Of a stretch of DNA of 64,000 bases, positions 11,439 through 22,771 are shown in pieces. Origin of the DNA: Stachybotrys elegans (Eukaryota > Ascomycota > Sordariomycetes > Hypocreales > Stachybotryaceae); contig JAGPNK010000033.1 in NCBI GenBank assembly GCA_020746835.1, positions 124,001-188,000 on the forward strand, given 5' to 3'. Every line of letters starts with the position of its first letter. The stretch's first letter is position 1. The notes beneath the pieces are model-generated. The model was not told the DNA's origin. It was given only the letters and a program-made list of their open reading frames with translations, and searched no databases. The position numbers were made by a program, and so were the translations under genes.

Positions 11439-12101
11439 CTTGGCCAACAATAGATAGAACTCTGATGTTTTGGGTCTTATCAGAGCAAGGCTTATCGAGA
11501 GTCCCAGAATCTGGAGGCGGGAGCTAGTCGTTGAGGAGCTAGTCGTTGAGGAACGGCTGCGTCTTACTGGGCAGGGATCGACTCGAGGGCTAGGCTTCTT
11601 ATAAACTTTATATGCGTCCCGAGATCATGGTCTACGGGCCAGAAGGGATCCAGAATCAGCTCTCCCCAGATGACACGAGCTTCTGGGTCAATGCAAATGT
11701 CGGGCAGCGTCTGGGGAGATTTCCTGGGGCGAAGGGGGGAAAGGATGGGTTTCTGGGGAAATTTTCTGGGACCATTGAGGGGGCCAAGCCGACCGGACCT
11801 TGCCGTTGTTGGTTGTGTTGGTTGCTTAAAGGGGCTCGCCTGACTGATTCCACCCAGTTTTCCAGGCTATTGGTCATGACTAGGACAGAGGTGGATGTCG
11901 GGGGGAACGCGTCATGGGTTAGTTGGTGGTCTAGAGCTGGTCTAGACAGTTAAGAGGCGAAGGGTGTCGGGGGGGAACCGCCGACAGAATTGAAGCCCAA
12001 ATGTTACTTCCTTTTACTCTCTGAACCCCCGAGTGCCCATTGATATCCGGTCTCTGGGTTTGCAGGTGGATCGCGAACCCGCCATCGCACGCACATCGAC
12101 C
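11439..12101. other. Divergent promoter of transporter and regulator
   Basis: About 660 bases separating the transporter from the Zn2Cys6 regulator, including a perfect 15-bp tandem duplication at 11521-11550 and GGGG-rich tracts around 11700-11780. No gene seen. Confidence 0.5.
11521..11550. repeat. Perfect 15-bp tandem duplication
   Basis: The 15-mer GAGCTAGTCGTTGAG occurs twice without spacer, 83 bp upstream of the transporter ATG. It may be a regulator binding site or a recent slippage duplication. Confidence 0.8.
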
Positions 12102-14576
12102 ATGGACACCGACGACTCCAGCTCCCAAAGAGCGCAGCGTAAGCGCCCGACACCCGGCCCCCGACCCAGCCGTAGCCTCGAAATCTGCTTCCAGTGTCGG
12201 AATCGAAAGGTCAGACAGCCCGTTTCTTTCCGTTGTCCGGGGTCTCCACGGGGGGGGCCGTCCGCTCATGGCCGGCTTCCGAACCCCAGGTGCGTGCAAC
12301 GACAGCTGACAAAGGCCGAGTATCAGGTGAAATGCGATGGCACGCCGGGAGGCTGCGAGAACTGCAGACGGCTGCGCTTCGAGTGTTCCTTCTCGGACAA
12401 GGCCGGAGGGGAGCATGCCGGGTTAACAGAGATCGAGCGGCGGCGAGTGCGACGAGCATGCGTCACCTGCCGGGACCGCAAGTCCAAGTGCAGCGGGACA
12501 CTGCCCTCGTGCATGCGATGCTCTCGCCTGCGGTTGCAGTGTCGCTACCCAAACCAGCAAAATCCCGGCTCTGAGGCGTCCCCTACGGCTTCTGAGGGCA
12601 AGCCCGAGTCCGGGCCAGCGAACCAAGATAAGGGAGCTGCCAATTTGTCTGCATCAGGGAGAGGGCCGTCCCGAAGCCCTGCGGCCCTGTCATCTTCTCC
12701 CAGGGGATCTGCAAACTCCCTAGGGTATCGCCTACCATCCGTAGATCAAGGGCTAAGCCTGGCCAAAGCAGTGAGCAGACAGCATATCGATGCGTATTTC
12801 GAGTTCATCTATCCCATCCCGTTCTATGGCTTCCTGCACCGCGCGAGTCTACTGCAGAGATGGTCCCAGGGAACACTCAACCCATGTCTGCTCCTCGGAA
12901 TGGCCGGTGTTACCTCTCGCTACCTCAACCTACGGAATGAGTCGCGAGGAGAACATGGACCAGAACCAGACTGGATCCAAGAAGCCGAGACAAGGCTGCT
13001 CTCACGGCTGGCCGAGCCTCGCACATCCGACGTCGAGGCCTGGATGCTCATCACCATGAACCACTTCCTCTCCGGCAAGTTCCAGAAAATGCTCGTGGCC
13101 ATGAGCCTCGTCACAAGACTGGCCTTGATCCTGCGTCTCAACATTGAGGAGCCACGACTACCATTCCTAGCTCAGGAGCGGCGGCGGCGGCTGATGTGGT
13201 CGATATACGTCACCGACACACTTTATTCGAGTGGTAGGACCGAGTTTACCGCCTGTCCCGCTGAGATTATCCATCTTCAATTGCCCTGCCGGGAAGAGTC
13301 GTTCCTGATGGACGTGCCCGCCGCGTCTGAGCCTCTGAAAGTCCAATACGACAACCCAAGCCCAGTGAATCTGGGGCTGGCTGCCTATTCCCTACGCGTC
13401 CTTGACATTCGTGACAGAGCACAGAGGTGAGCATACTCCCTGGCCAACGTAAATACCCAGACTCATTTTTCTTCTAGATTATCTCTTGCTTTGACGAACC
13501 ATCGGCGACCTCTTGGACAATGCTTGGAAGAGGTCGAGGGCCTCCGGCTGGAGCTGCAGCATTTCCTCGACTCCCTCCCAGCCGAGTACCATTGGAACGA
13601 CAAGAACTTCTTCCTCCACGCATACACGCCGTCGCGCATCACGCTGCTGATGCTACACGCTTGGTGGCATCAGTCACACTGCGATCTCTACCGTTTTGCC
13701 ATCCCGGGGTTTCGTGAAGGTCTTCCGGACTCTGACATTGCTCAGCTCTCGCAGGAATACGCCCTCACGTGCCGCTCGAGGTGCCTTTCCCATGCAATCG
13801 CCGTTTCGCGGCTTCTCGACACGGTGCTCCAGCCGGGCGTGGAGCTCATTTCGGATCCGTCGCTAGCCATGTGCGCATTCCACTCAGCCAGAGTCATCTC
13901 GCGCCTGGGACAGCCGCCCACGGGAAACATGGCGAGGGCAGAGCTTATAGAACGGCTCTTGGCTTGTGCAAATGCAATCCAGGAACAAGCCAAGATATAT
14001 CCCCGCTCAGCGCTTTTGCACGGTGGCATCATGGAGCTTGTGCACAACGCTCAAAGATCGGGCGGTGCTCCAGCATGGACCGAGGAGGAAGCAACGGCAC
14101 GGGCGGAGCAAGAAAACAATCCCAACAGTAAAGCGAGCTTGAGAGATCATGAAGTGGATTCGAGGTACAGCGTCTCGGAAGAGATACGGAAACTACGGTT
14201 CGAGGACGAAGACGAGGATGCAGAAAGCCCTGCCGAGTCCAGAGACGATGTCCCAGATACAGCACAGCAAGCAGGCCCAGTGTATCACAACCCCCAAGGG
14301 GAAGCCATGATGGATCCAAATTCTCGTCTGGCAGCCTCACAGATGGCCAACATGGCCAGCGCATCCTCTGGGAACATGGAACAGCTTCACGCGACAGTAT
14401 TCGACTCTCCTGAATGCCATATAGAAGCTCCTGTTCCGCTGGGTAGCTCGCAGAATTACGACATGATGGCGTTCAGCTTCGATCCCCGTTATCAAGCTGG
14501 GCAGCCCGACATTTTTATGGACTCCTTCTGGCCCATTCCAGGTAACGCAGACTGGATGCTGCCAAATCAAGACTGA
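12102..14576 (+). CDS. Transcription factor with two tandem Zn2Cys6 clusters
   Basis: Fungal-specific regulator of about 768 aa. Exons are 12102-12209, 12327-13426 and 13478-14576. Two complete binuclear zinc clusters of the form CX2CX6CX6CX2CX6C lie in tandem: Cys29/32/39/46/49/56 and Cys81/84/91/98/101/108. The first intron (117 bp) interrupts the first cluster; splicing joins CFQCRNRK to VKCDG and completes it. The central region carries the fungal_trans (PF04082-type) segment, with SIYVTDTLYSSGR matching its usual signature. A polar, acidic stretch (about residues 600-660) may be an activation region. Most members of this class have one cluster. The shared promoter with the transporter suggests control of sugar uptake, and perhaps of the convergent beta-glucosidase; this is inference. 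Confidence 0.9.
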
Positions 14577-14692
14577 GATGGGACAGGATTTCTCGTGCAC
14601 GTGTGTTGGTACTCGGTATACGGGAGCAATGACTGTAATATTATACACTTTGCCATGTCTATGTACTCGCTGAATCTGAAGTGACAAAACGC

Positions 14693-17366
14693 CTAATGGC
14701 CTCCCCAAAGGATATCACGGTCTATCGTAAAGCTTCCCTCGAGCGACTGTTCACCCGTAACCACAGACACTGAGTACAGACCGCCCTCGCAGCACCACTG
14801 CCCCCTCTTCACATCCCATACAGCAATGTTATCCCGCTGCAGAGTGATAGGGATAGACCTCTTCTCGCCTGGTTTTAGATGCACCTTTTGAAACGCCGCG
14901 AGAGTTCTCTTGGGACGGTGGAATCTCGACTTGGCCTTTGCGCTCGTCTCGACGAAGGAGAAGTAGAGCCTCAACACCTCCGCGCCCTCCCGTGCGCCCG
15001 TGTTCTCGATGTCGACAATGACCTCCTCAGAAAAGACGCGTATGTTGGAGATGGCAAAGCTCGTGTAGCTGAGTCCGTGGCCAAATGGGAACGCGACGTC
15101 AATGTTGCGTGCTTCAAACCAGCGATATCCCACGAAGACATCCTCGGCGTAATAGATGCGGCCGTTGTCACTCCCAAAGCTCAGAGCACTGGGTCCGTCT
15201 TCCAACCGCTTCTGGAACGTGACGGGGAGCTTCCCGCTGGGGTTGACCTTGCCGAATATGACGTCGGCGACGGCGTTGCCTGCTTCGTTGCCGCCATACC
15301 AGCTGTGGACAATGGTCTTGGCCTCCTGAACCCAGGGCATGGCTATGGGGTTGCCGGCTTGCGTGACGACAATGGCCTTGGGGTTTGCCGCGAGGACAGC
15401 CGACACGAGCTCGTCCACATTCGGTGGCAGAGACATGGACTGTCTATCCATGCCCTCCTTTTCGAGGTCCGCATTCAGCCCAACCACGACAAACACGTGC
15501 TTGCACTTCTCCGCCAGCGCAACTGCACGATGGATTCCTTCGGCAGGATCAATCTTCAGACATCCGCCGAGTCTGCACGCGCCGCCGGGAAGTGGGAGCA
15601 GTGAGCCGCCAATGACTTTTGACGTCGAAGCGCTGCCTGCCTCGACGCGCAGGCGGTAGGATTGTCCTGCGATCACTTCGTAGGTGGCACGCTTCTCAGA
15701 GGAACCTTTGCCAAAGAACATGCCACCGGGGGCTTGCTCGGTCTCATTGTCAATGACGAGCTCGTCGTTGATGAAGAGCTTGCCAACACCGTATGTTGCC
15801 AGGCCAAATTCGTATGTACCGCTGTGCTCAGCTACGTAATTGGCGCGCATGGATATGTAGAAGGTGTCTGGTTTGGAGGGATGCTTATAGTCCATGAGCT
15901 GATATGTTGTGTCAGGGATCGTCAGATAGTCAAACGACTTCCTGTCTGGTACGCCGTGAGGCTCACTGAAGAGCTCAATCGAAACGCCAGGCTGTCCGTG
16001 GTCGTCGGTCACAAGCTCGTCAGTGAAATATGGCAGCAGGATGTGCCCAAAGACTCCAGGCTCATAATGGAGCTTTGTGGATGGCGAGAGCTGGTCTCTA
16101 ATACCGTTGAAGACGGAACTGGTATAGTATGGTCGAAGGCTGGCACTTCCACCACCGCATGCTGCGGGCAACTTGGCATTGGGGCCGATGACAGCGACTT
16201 CCTCGTCAGCGGATATGCTCAGGGGCAGAGTCTTCTCGTCATTCTTGAGAAGCACCACGCTTTCGCTGGCCACCAGGCGATTCAATTTCCTATCCTCGAG
16301 CGAGTCTCTTGTGGTCTCCGTTTCTGATACTCGGGCCCCAGCCGCCTCATTGACGAACCGCAATACGTTGCGGGCTCGCTCGTCGACTGTATGGTGCATG
16401 ACCTTGCCTGAGCTGATGGCTAGGACCGCCTGCACCCCTCTGTGTCGGGACGGACCGGGCATTTCCAGGTCCAGGCCGGCATTCAGGGCCTCTGCGCAAG
16501 AATAGGTGCCAAACCTGCGAAGCAAATAAGTAAAGGCCATCTATCAAGGAATAACGCAAATGTGACATACCAATCGCTCATAACGAGACCATCAAACCCC
16601 CATTCCTTGCGGAGGATTCCTTCCAATATTTCACGGTTTTCTGACACATGAGTGCCGTTGACTCTATTATAGGACGCCATGACAACCTTGGGATTTCCCT
16701 GAGCCACGGCAATCTGAAATGGCTTTAGGTAAACCTCTCTTAGGGCTCTCTCCGACATGCAAGTGTCTACTGACCACTTCTCCGTTTCTTGATCATTTGC
16801 CACAAAGTGCTTGAGGGCCGCTAGAGTCCCTCGGCTCTGTACGCCTCGAATGATTGCACCAGCAAGAACACCACCTAGGTAGGGGTCTTCCGAGAAGCTC
16901 TCGAACCCCCTCCCGTTGAGAGGTGAGCGGATGAGGTTCACCGTAGGGCCCAGCCATACGTGTGCGCCCTTGGCCTCGCACTCGCGGGATAATAAGCGGC
17001 CAGTCTCATACATGAGCTCGGCGTTCCATGTTGCGCCCAAGCCGGTTCCGCACGGTATGCAGAGGGCCGGTACGGGGTTGAAGAACCTGGTGCCCCGAGC
17101 GCCATTCGGACCATCGGTGCATCTCACAGAGGGGATTTGGTGGTCAGGAATGGGCGTCGTGTGCCAAAAGTCATTACCTTGACACAAGCAACAAGGCCTT
17201 GTTAGTGGACAAGCATTCCCAGCAATGAGTCTGTGGGACCGAGCTTCTATAGCAAAGGTAACCGAGTTCGATGTGACTTACCGGAAAGTAAAGACACCTT
17301 CTCTAACAATGTGAGCTTCTGGAGTGTCTGCTCGACATCTATGCGAGCCTTCTGGTGGATTTGCAT
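14693..17366 (-). CDS. GH3 beta-glucosidase with PA14 insert, intracellular
   Basis: Glycoside hydrolase family 3 enzyme releasing beta-linked glucose from cello-oligosaccharides or aryl glucosides, about 837 aa. Exons are 17366-17282, 17177-16571 and 16514-14693, with introns of 104 and 56 bp. The order is the (alpha/beta)8 domain ([26 protein letters not shown]), the catalytic nucleophile in MSDW, which is restored by the second splice, an alpha/beta sandwich containing a PA14 insert (about residues 390-550), and a C-terminal fibronectin-III-like domain starting near [12 protein letters not shown]. There is no signal peptide, so the enzyme is probably cytosolic, as in the bgl1-type fungal group. 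It fits import of intact glucosides by the nearby transporter. It converges with the double-Zn2Cys6 regulator. Confidence 0.93.
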
Positions 17367-17755
17367 GGCAGAGGACAATTAGTTCCGTATCGAGGCAGAG
17401 ACTGCAAACAGATGCGCAGGTGATGGCTTCAACAGGTTGTGTTTCTCGCTTATTTGGGAAATAGCTCAAACTTTGCGACTCAAGTTGGATAATGTTAAAG
17501 ATGGGATTCTTGTACGTGTGGCGCTAAATTGCTGCCCCGGAATGTCGGATGTCGGGGGGATCGCGTAGAGTTCTTGGCTTCAATTTACTATTGGCTTCTA
17601 TTGACCCAGCTACTTTGGTGGACCATCTTATGATCACCTGCGGAGAGAAGTTTGCTGGAGGAAATGAATAGGAGTTACCAAGTCAAACGGGACCCATGAT
17701 CAACCTGACCTGGTATGGCTTCGCTGAACGGCCGCATCGTGCCAAGCAAGCGTAT
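17367..17755. other. Intergenic, beta-glucosidase promoter
   Basis: About 390 bases between the beta-glucosidase start and the 3' end of the dioxygenase gene. No further feature recognised. Confidence 0.5.
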
Positions 17756-20700
17756 TCAAGACGTCCCCCTGCCCACCTTTACCCAAGCCTCCTCGCTCTT
17801 CCCTCTAGCCTCCTCGGCCAGCCATGTCACCTTCATCGTTGTGGGCACAGGCCAGTAGCCGCTTTGATCCGGAGAGAGAAACACGCGAAGCCCTGTCCAC
17901 TCTTCGCCGCCGCCTTCGACTGCCTTGCGGCCGACCTGCCCTCGCCATTCCTTGAACTCGACACTCTTGCAATGGCCGCGCGGCCCGGGTGCTCGGCTCA
18001 GCCCGCGTGTCCCAACGAGCACCTTGAATGCCGTCATCATCGCTGCTCGTGTCGCACCCTCTCCAAGACACTTGTGCGGACCGAAACCCCAGGGCAGGTA
18101 GTTGTCCAGCGGCCTGTCGAGTCTCAAAGTCTCGGGCTCCGGGAACGCAGACTCGTCATGGGACGCCGTCGTCAAGTCAATAATGGCTCGCTGCATTGGC
18201 TGGATCACATATGTTCTCTTTGACTCGCCCACTTTTGGGTTGGGGATAGGCTTAGGTCCCATGGGGTCCGAAGGATCGGCTATGCAGGGCGCCGTGTCGG
18301 TTACCTCTTGGGCTGCGGCCGATGGAGGGACATATCGGGCTACGACGACTGTGCCTCGAAGTCGTATACCCTCGAGCATGCTGTGAGCGGCTAAGGTTAG
18401 TATCTGCAACCAAGGGAGATTCTGGGGAGACATACTAGTGCATCAACTTGCCGTCTGCTTCAACCGTGTCTTCCTTGGCGAGACGGTACAGTTCCGGAAG
18501 ATGTTCAGAGCCATCACCGAGGAAATAGTCCAGACACTGGGACAAGAGTCCCGACATGATGGTTGTACCCGCTGCACTGATCGGCATCACAGTACCGGCC
18601 ACACACTCTTCGATACTCTTCCCCTTTTCCATCATTCGTGAAATAAGATGCCGACCATAGCTCGGGAGTCCTGGCCACGCTCTGCCATCCTTGTCCTTTG
18701 TATCGCTAGGTTTATCGCTGCCCCCAAACCCAAGGCGGGCCGCGACGTCTGCAACCCATCCAGCACGAGCATCGACCTCTGCTTCAATCTGAACCAGCTT
18801 CTCAAGCTGCAGGGCTAGTTCTTTTGCAGTAGTGTGCATCTTGAAAGAGTTTGCCGGGTCGCTATCGAAGAAGACGGTCATGAACATGACAGTCAATAGC
18901 ATGTAGAGCTCGTAGTCGCTGTATATCCCATGCGGCGATGTCTCTTCCGTCTTGATAGGCAGACCGAAGAAGGCAGCCACGAATCGGGTGTTGAGGGGGA
19001 TAATAACATCACGGATAATGTCGACTTCGTTGTACTCGCTGCCAGGAAGTCGGTAGCTTGCCTTCTCCAGCAGGTTCTGCGCGTTCAGCTTGTAGAAGTG
19101 ACGCAGCTCGTCTTCCCACTTGGTCGGTGCATACAGACACTTGCGCACATGCTCCCGACTCTCCTTGTTTGCAGGCCCATCACCTGAGAGACAGAAGCCC
19201 TTAGCATAGACTTTGTCAGGGCTGGGACTGACGAGATAGGAGATGGCCTCGCCCCAGGGAACGTGAAAGTTGGTATTGTCGGACAAGACCTTGCATACAG
19301 TCTTGTGGGACTTGAGCACCACAGGATCGATCTTTCGGGTAGGCTTGGCCCAGTCGTATTTCACGGCCGTCTTCAGGTTGTCGTGTATGACTTTGTTCTC
19401 ATCTGGAACCACGAATGGGAAGTGGGCATAGATGCTGTTGTATGCAAAGTGGTTCGGGAACGCTCGGAAAATGAGCTTGTGCATCACATGCCCTTGGTTC
19501 ACCGTGAGGTCGAAATCGGCTTCATTGTACCTGATGCTTTTAGCACGGTTCCAGTCAGGGATTGGGCTGTTTCACTTACCCCCAGTTCGTCAAGTTGCGA
19601 GGCGTGTAGTCAATCGTGTAGAAGCGGTCACCTCGCACCAGAGCGACGGCATCTGACAGTATGGCTCTGCTTGTCGTGTAATTGACGCAAAGCCCGCTCC
19701 CATCCATGGGCGGTTTTGTCTTTTCAGATACAAGGCCAGGATATAGCTCCACGGCATCTGGAGAGTCATATAGTGACTTCAGTCTCGCAGCCACCAGAGG
19801 ATCTGGGTTGATGTCCTCGAATGTCTCGTGTTTCTTGAGCTGAAAGTGCTGGCGGAACTCATTCAGGGTAGCCACATGCCAATTGCGAGCCTGGATGATC
19901 CCTAGGACTTCGAGGGCCCGGCAGCAAGATGGGACTTGATTTGCGCCGAAGGCACCCGCAACGTCCTCGATAGAAGAGGTGAGAATGGCGACAAGTTCAT
20001 CATCGGAATATGTATTGTCGTCGCCTCGCACAAGCCCAGCAAAATCGCGATCTTGGGGGTTGCTTGGGACTTCGCGCTCAAAGCGCATGAGGGCTTCCTC
20101 CATCTGCTCGGTAGTGGCCTTTGCGGGATCAATACCATTGAGAAGATCACGGAAGGTCTTGTTGGTGAAATACTCGTCTTTCTTGGACAAGGTGCTATGC
20201 CATCGGTAGATTAGGTTGAACTCGACAGACACCTGATTACCTGTAGCTTCGGGCGCAGGGTTGGAGTTGAGCGCATTCTTCTTTTCTTGTGATCGCGGGT
20301 CCAGGTCCCACGTTGATCCAGATCGGTTCAGATTCAGGATTGTCCGAACATAATCCTTGAGGATGATATTGACGTATAGACCGCATGTGATGAGCCGCGC
20401 TGTTTGGAACAAATGCTCATCATACTTGACCCAGTCTTCCCAGGTAGCATGAGATGGATCAGGTCTTGGAAAACGGTTGTTCTCATTGATTCTGTTCCAA
20501 ATTAGTTGAGAGAAAACAGAAGAAGGGGTAACTTCTAACATTTGGAGACTTACAGTGCCAGATTCCCGGCCACGTAATTGTGGAAACGGTTGAACATGAT
20601 GAGGAACACGCCCACACCAGGCGGGAGTCTGAGTATACCCTTGTTGGAGAAACAGTCCGGCTTGAGCAAACCAAATTTGAATGCCCTCATCGCTGCCTGT

Positions 20701-21419
20701 TCTTCTTGGTTTCGCCCATACAAGGGTGACAAGTCGAGATAAGAAGAGGTCAGATTCTTGTTGGCGTCGCGATGATCCTAAACAGCATGTCAGATATTGG
20801 CCAAGCGCTGGTCGGGTTACCCTACGGTCTGGAACACGTCGTGCGTGATGATGATGGCAAGGTAGAAAAGTTGGCTTGATAGTTTGTTGGGGTGCTCCTT
20901 GGATGAAGTGCCATCGCCCCTATTCATGATGCTGTCGAAGACAAGCTCAGGATCAGGGAAGTTTGGTCCTTGGAAAACACGGGATGGTATCGTTCGACAA
21001 TACGAGGTATTAGCAGCGCCGAGCAGAGGCCTCGAGAGGTTGTTGTTGGACCCATCAGCGGTGCGATAGCGGGCAACGTCTCCCAGAGAACCATTAGGTG
21101 GATGCACCAAAGAACCCCAGAGCGTATTGACGAATCCATCAGTCAAGGCTTGCCCCTCCTGAGACTGACTGGGGAGGCGGGCCAGAAATGCAATAGTCCG
21201 CTCCAGGAGCAAGGTATCATCGTCCTCCTCCCCATTCATTGCTACATTCATCATGTCATTAATTGTCTTGTAGTCCTCAAGCTTCATGCTTTGGACGTCT
21301 TGGAGTAGCCCGGTCTTCTTCACGGAGTCATCGTTGCCAAGCTTGTAAGGATACTTCGGGACGGGGGACAGGGCTCGGGAGATGACCTGATAGAGCTGGG
21401 CAAAGGGTGATGACGCCAT
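17756..21419 (-). CDS. Fatty-acid dioxygenase-cytochrome P450 fusion (Ppo / linoleate diol synthase family)
   Basis: Bifunctional oxylipin synthase, about 1149 aa, in five exons with introns at 20778-20825, 20492-20553, 19531-19579 and 18381-18435. The N-terminal half is an animal-haem-peroxidase-like dioxygenase: THDVFQTDHRD holds the distal region, TSSYLDLSPLYG follows, and YRWH carries the catalytic Tyr and proximal His. The C-terminal half is P450-like: AGTT in the I-helix, EGIR (the ExxR motif, completed by the last splice) and FGPHKCLG with the haem-ligating Cys. Family members oxygenate linoleic or oleic acid at C8 or C10, then rearrange the hydroperoxide to diols or epoxyalcohols. Oxylipins of this type influence sporulation and secondary metabolism in Aspergillus. 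With the Cys ligand present, both halves could be active; regiochemistry cannot be predicted here. A TATA-like box lies about 110 bp upstream. Confidence 0.93.
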
Positions 21420-22771
21420 GTCTAGAATATTTAATATAGCCAGAGGATGAGTCGAGTGTAAAGATGTCTCCGAGAACGATAAATGTGAGAAGAAACTCCA
21501 GTAGGTCAACACCCTACTTGGGAATGTGGACTTTATAACATTTATTCCCTATCTATCCGTATGCTGATGCATGTCTCGTATGTCATACACTGATCGGCCA
21601 CACGAACGACAAATGAGTGCAAGGTCACGGCTGGGTGCGTTAGGCTGATGTCGTGAAGAGGCGCAACCCCAAAGGAATATCATGCACCCCGATGAAGGAT
21701 CAGACAAGTGAGGGGCGAGATCCTGGAGGTGCGATTCGTATTCTACGTGAAGATTGGCTGTAAAGAGCACGAATGTAAGATATTCGGCCAAGACTGACGA
21801 CGCTTGGCCATGGTGTGACTGCTTCGGCCAACAGATTCAGCTCCATGTCCGAGACACGGGCATAGATCCTCTCTCGACGTCCGTAGCGCATCCTTCTGCT
21901 ACACTGGCGAGTCAGCAAGGCCATCCTGATTGGGGGATTCCGATCGCTGAATGGAGTAATTCGTGAAACGAGTCCCCATCATACATGCCGCTCAAGGCAA
22001 CAGATCAATCAGGATTCTGCACTGCCCTTTGGAGTATGGGTCGACATGGCGATTGGCTAATGCGCATCGATTAGAGCAACTGCCTGCCAATAGTCTGAAG
22101 GATTCGCGTGCCGCTTCCTGCAACGCAACCCTTGCTGGGATGCCTTCAGCCGCTTCAGCACCCTATCGGCATAACGACTGTCCGTGGACATTATGACGAT
22201 AAATATCACAAGCACAGTCCCAGTTAGTGCAAGATTACGGGGATCATGCAGAGATCGATGGTAAGAGAATCGACATGTTTCGAGTAGCGAGCCACACCTC
22301 ATGCAACTACTATCGCGAAGGATTGCACTAGATGATTGTGTGCCTAGGAACTCGTCATGATTCCTATATCTACCTTCCGAATCGCGGCCTGTAAGCCGAA
22401 GAGCGAGGGGGGATACGTATGCATTTCTCTGGCCGTGGGCTATTCATGTTCCTCTCCGCATTGTTGTGCCGTAATGGTACCAACACCCCACGTGATAGGT
22501 GACACATGGAAGCCACAATGAAGTGATCCTGGTCAGATGAGGAGCTGAGGGTGATGTCCCGTGGAGCAAGGCATGACATGGTGTCAGCCAAATCAGCCCA
22601 GACATCGGCTCCTTCCACGTCAGGCAACGATGGCTCAAGATGAAAATGGAATAACGAACATGAATCAGCCATCGTAAATATTGCCCATCTAGGCAGCTGG
22701 GGGATGTGCATCCGCATGTACTCATTCATCTCCAGATAGACAATGCATAACAGCCTATCTCCTCTTGGCAT
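21420..22771. other. Long intergenic region, no gene supported
   Basis: About 1.35 kb between the dioxygenase start and the GH43 stop. A 133-codon ATG frame (22771-22370, minus) directly follows the GH43 stop but resembles no family known to me. Confidence 0.45.
21531..21537 (-). promoter_or_regulatory. TATA-like box for the dioxygenase-P450 gene
   Basis: TATAAAG on the minus strand, about 112 bp upstream of the ATG at 21419. Confidence 0.4.

Noticed and set aside
22030..22120. Possible tRNA gene (GGCTAATGCGCATCGATTAG)
   Set aside because: No B-box and no acceptor-stem pairing could be found.
22370..22771. 133-codon ATG frame directly after the GH43 stop
   Set aside because: No recognisable sequence and no coding-like composition; probably chance.
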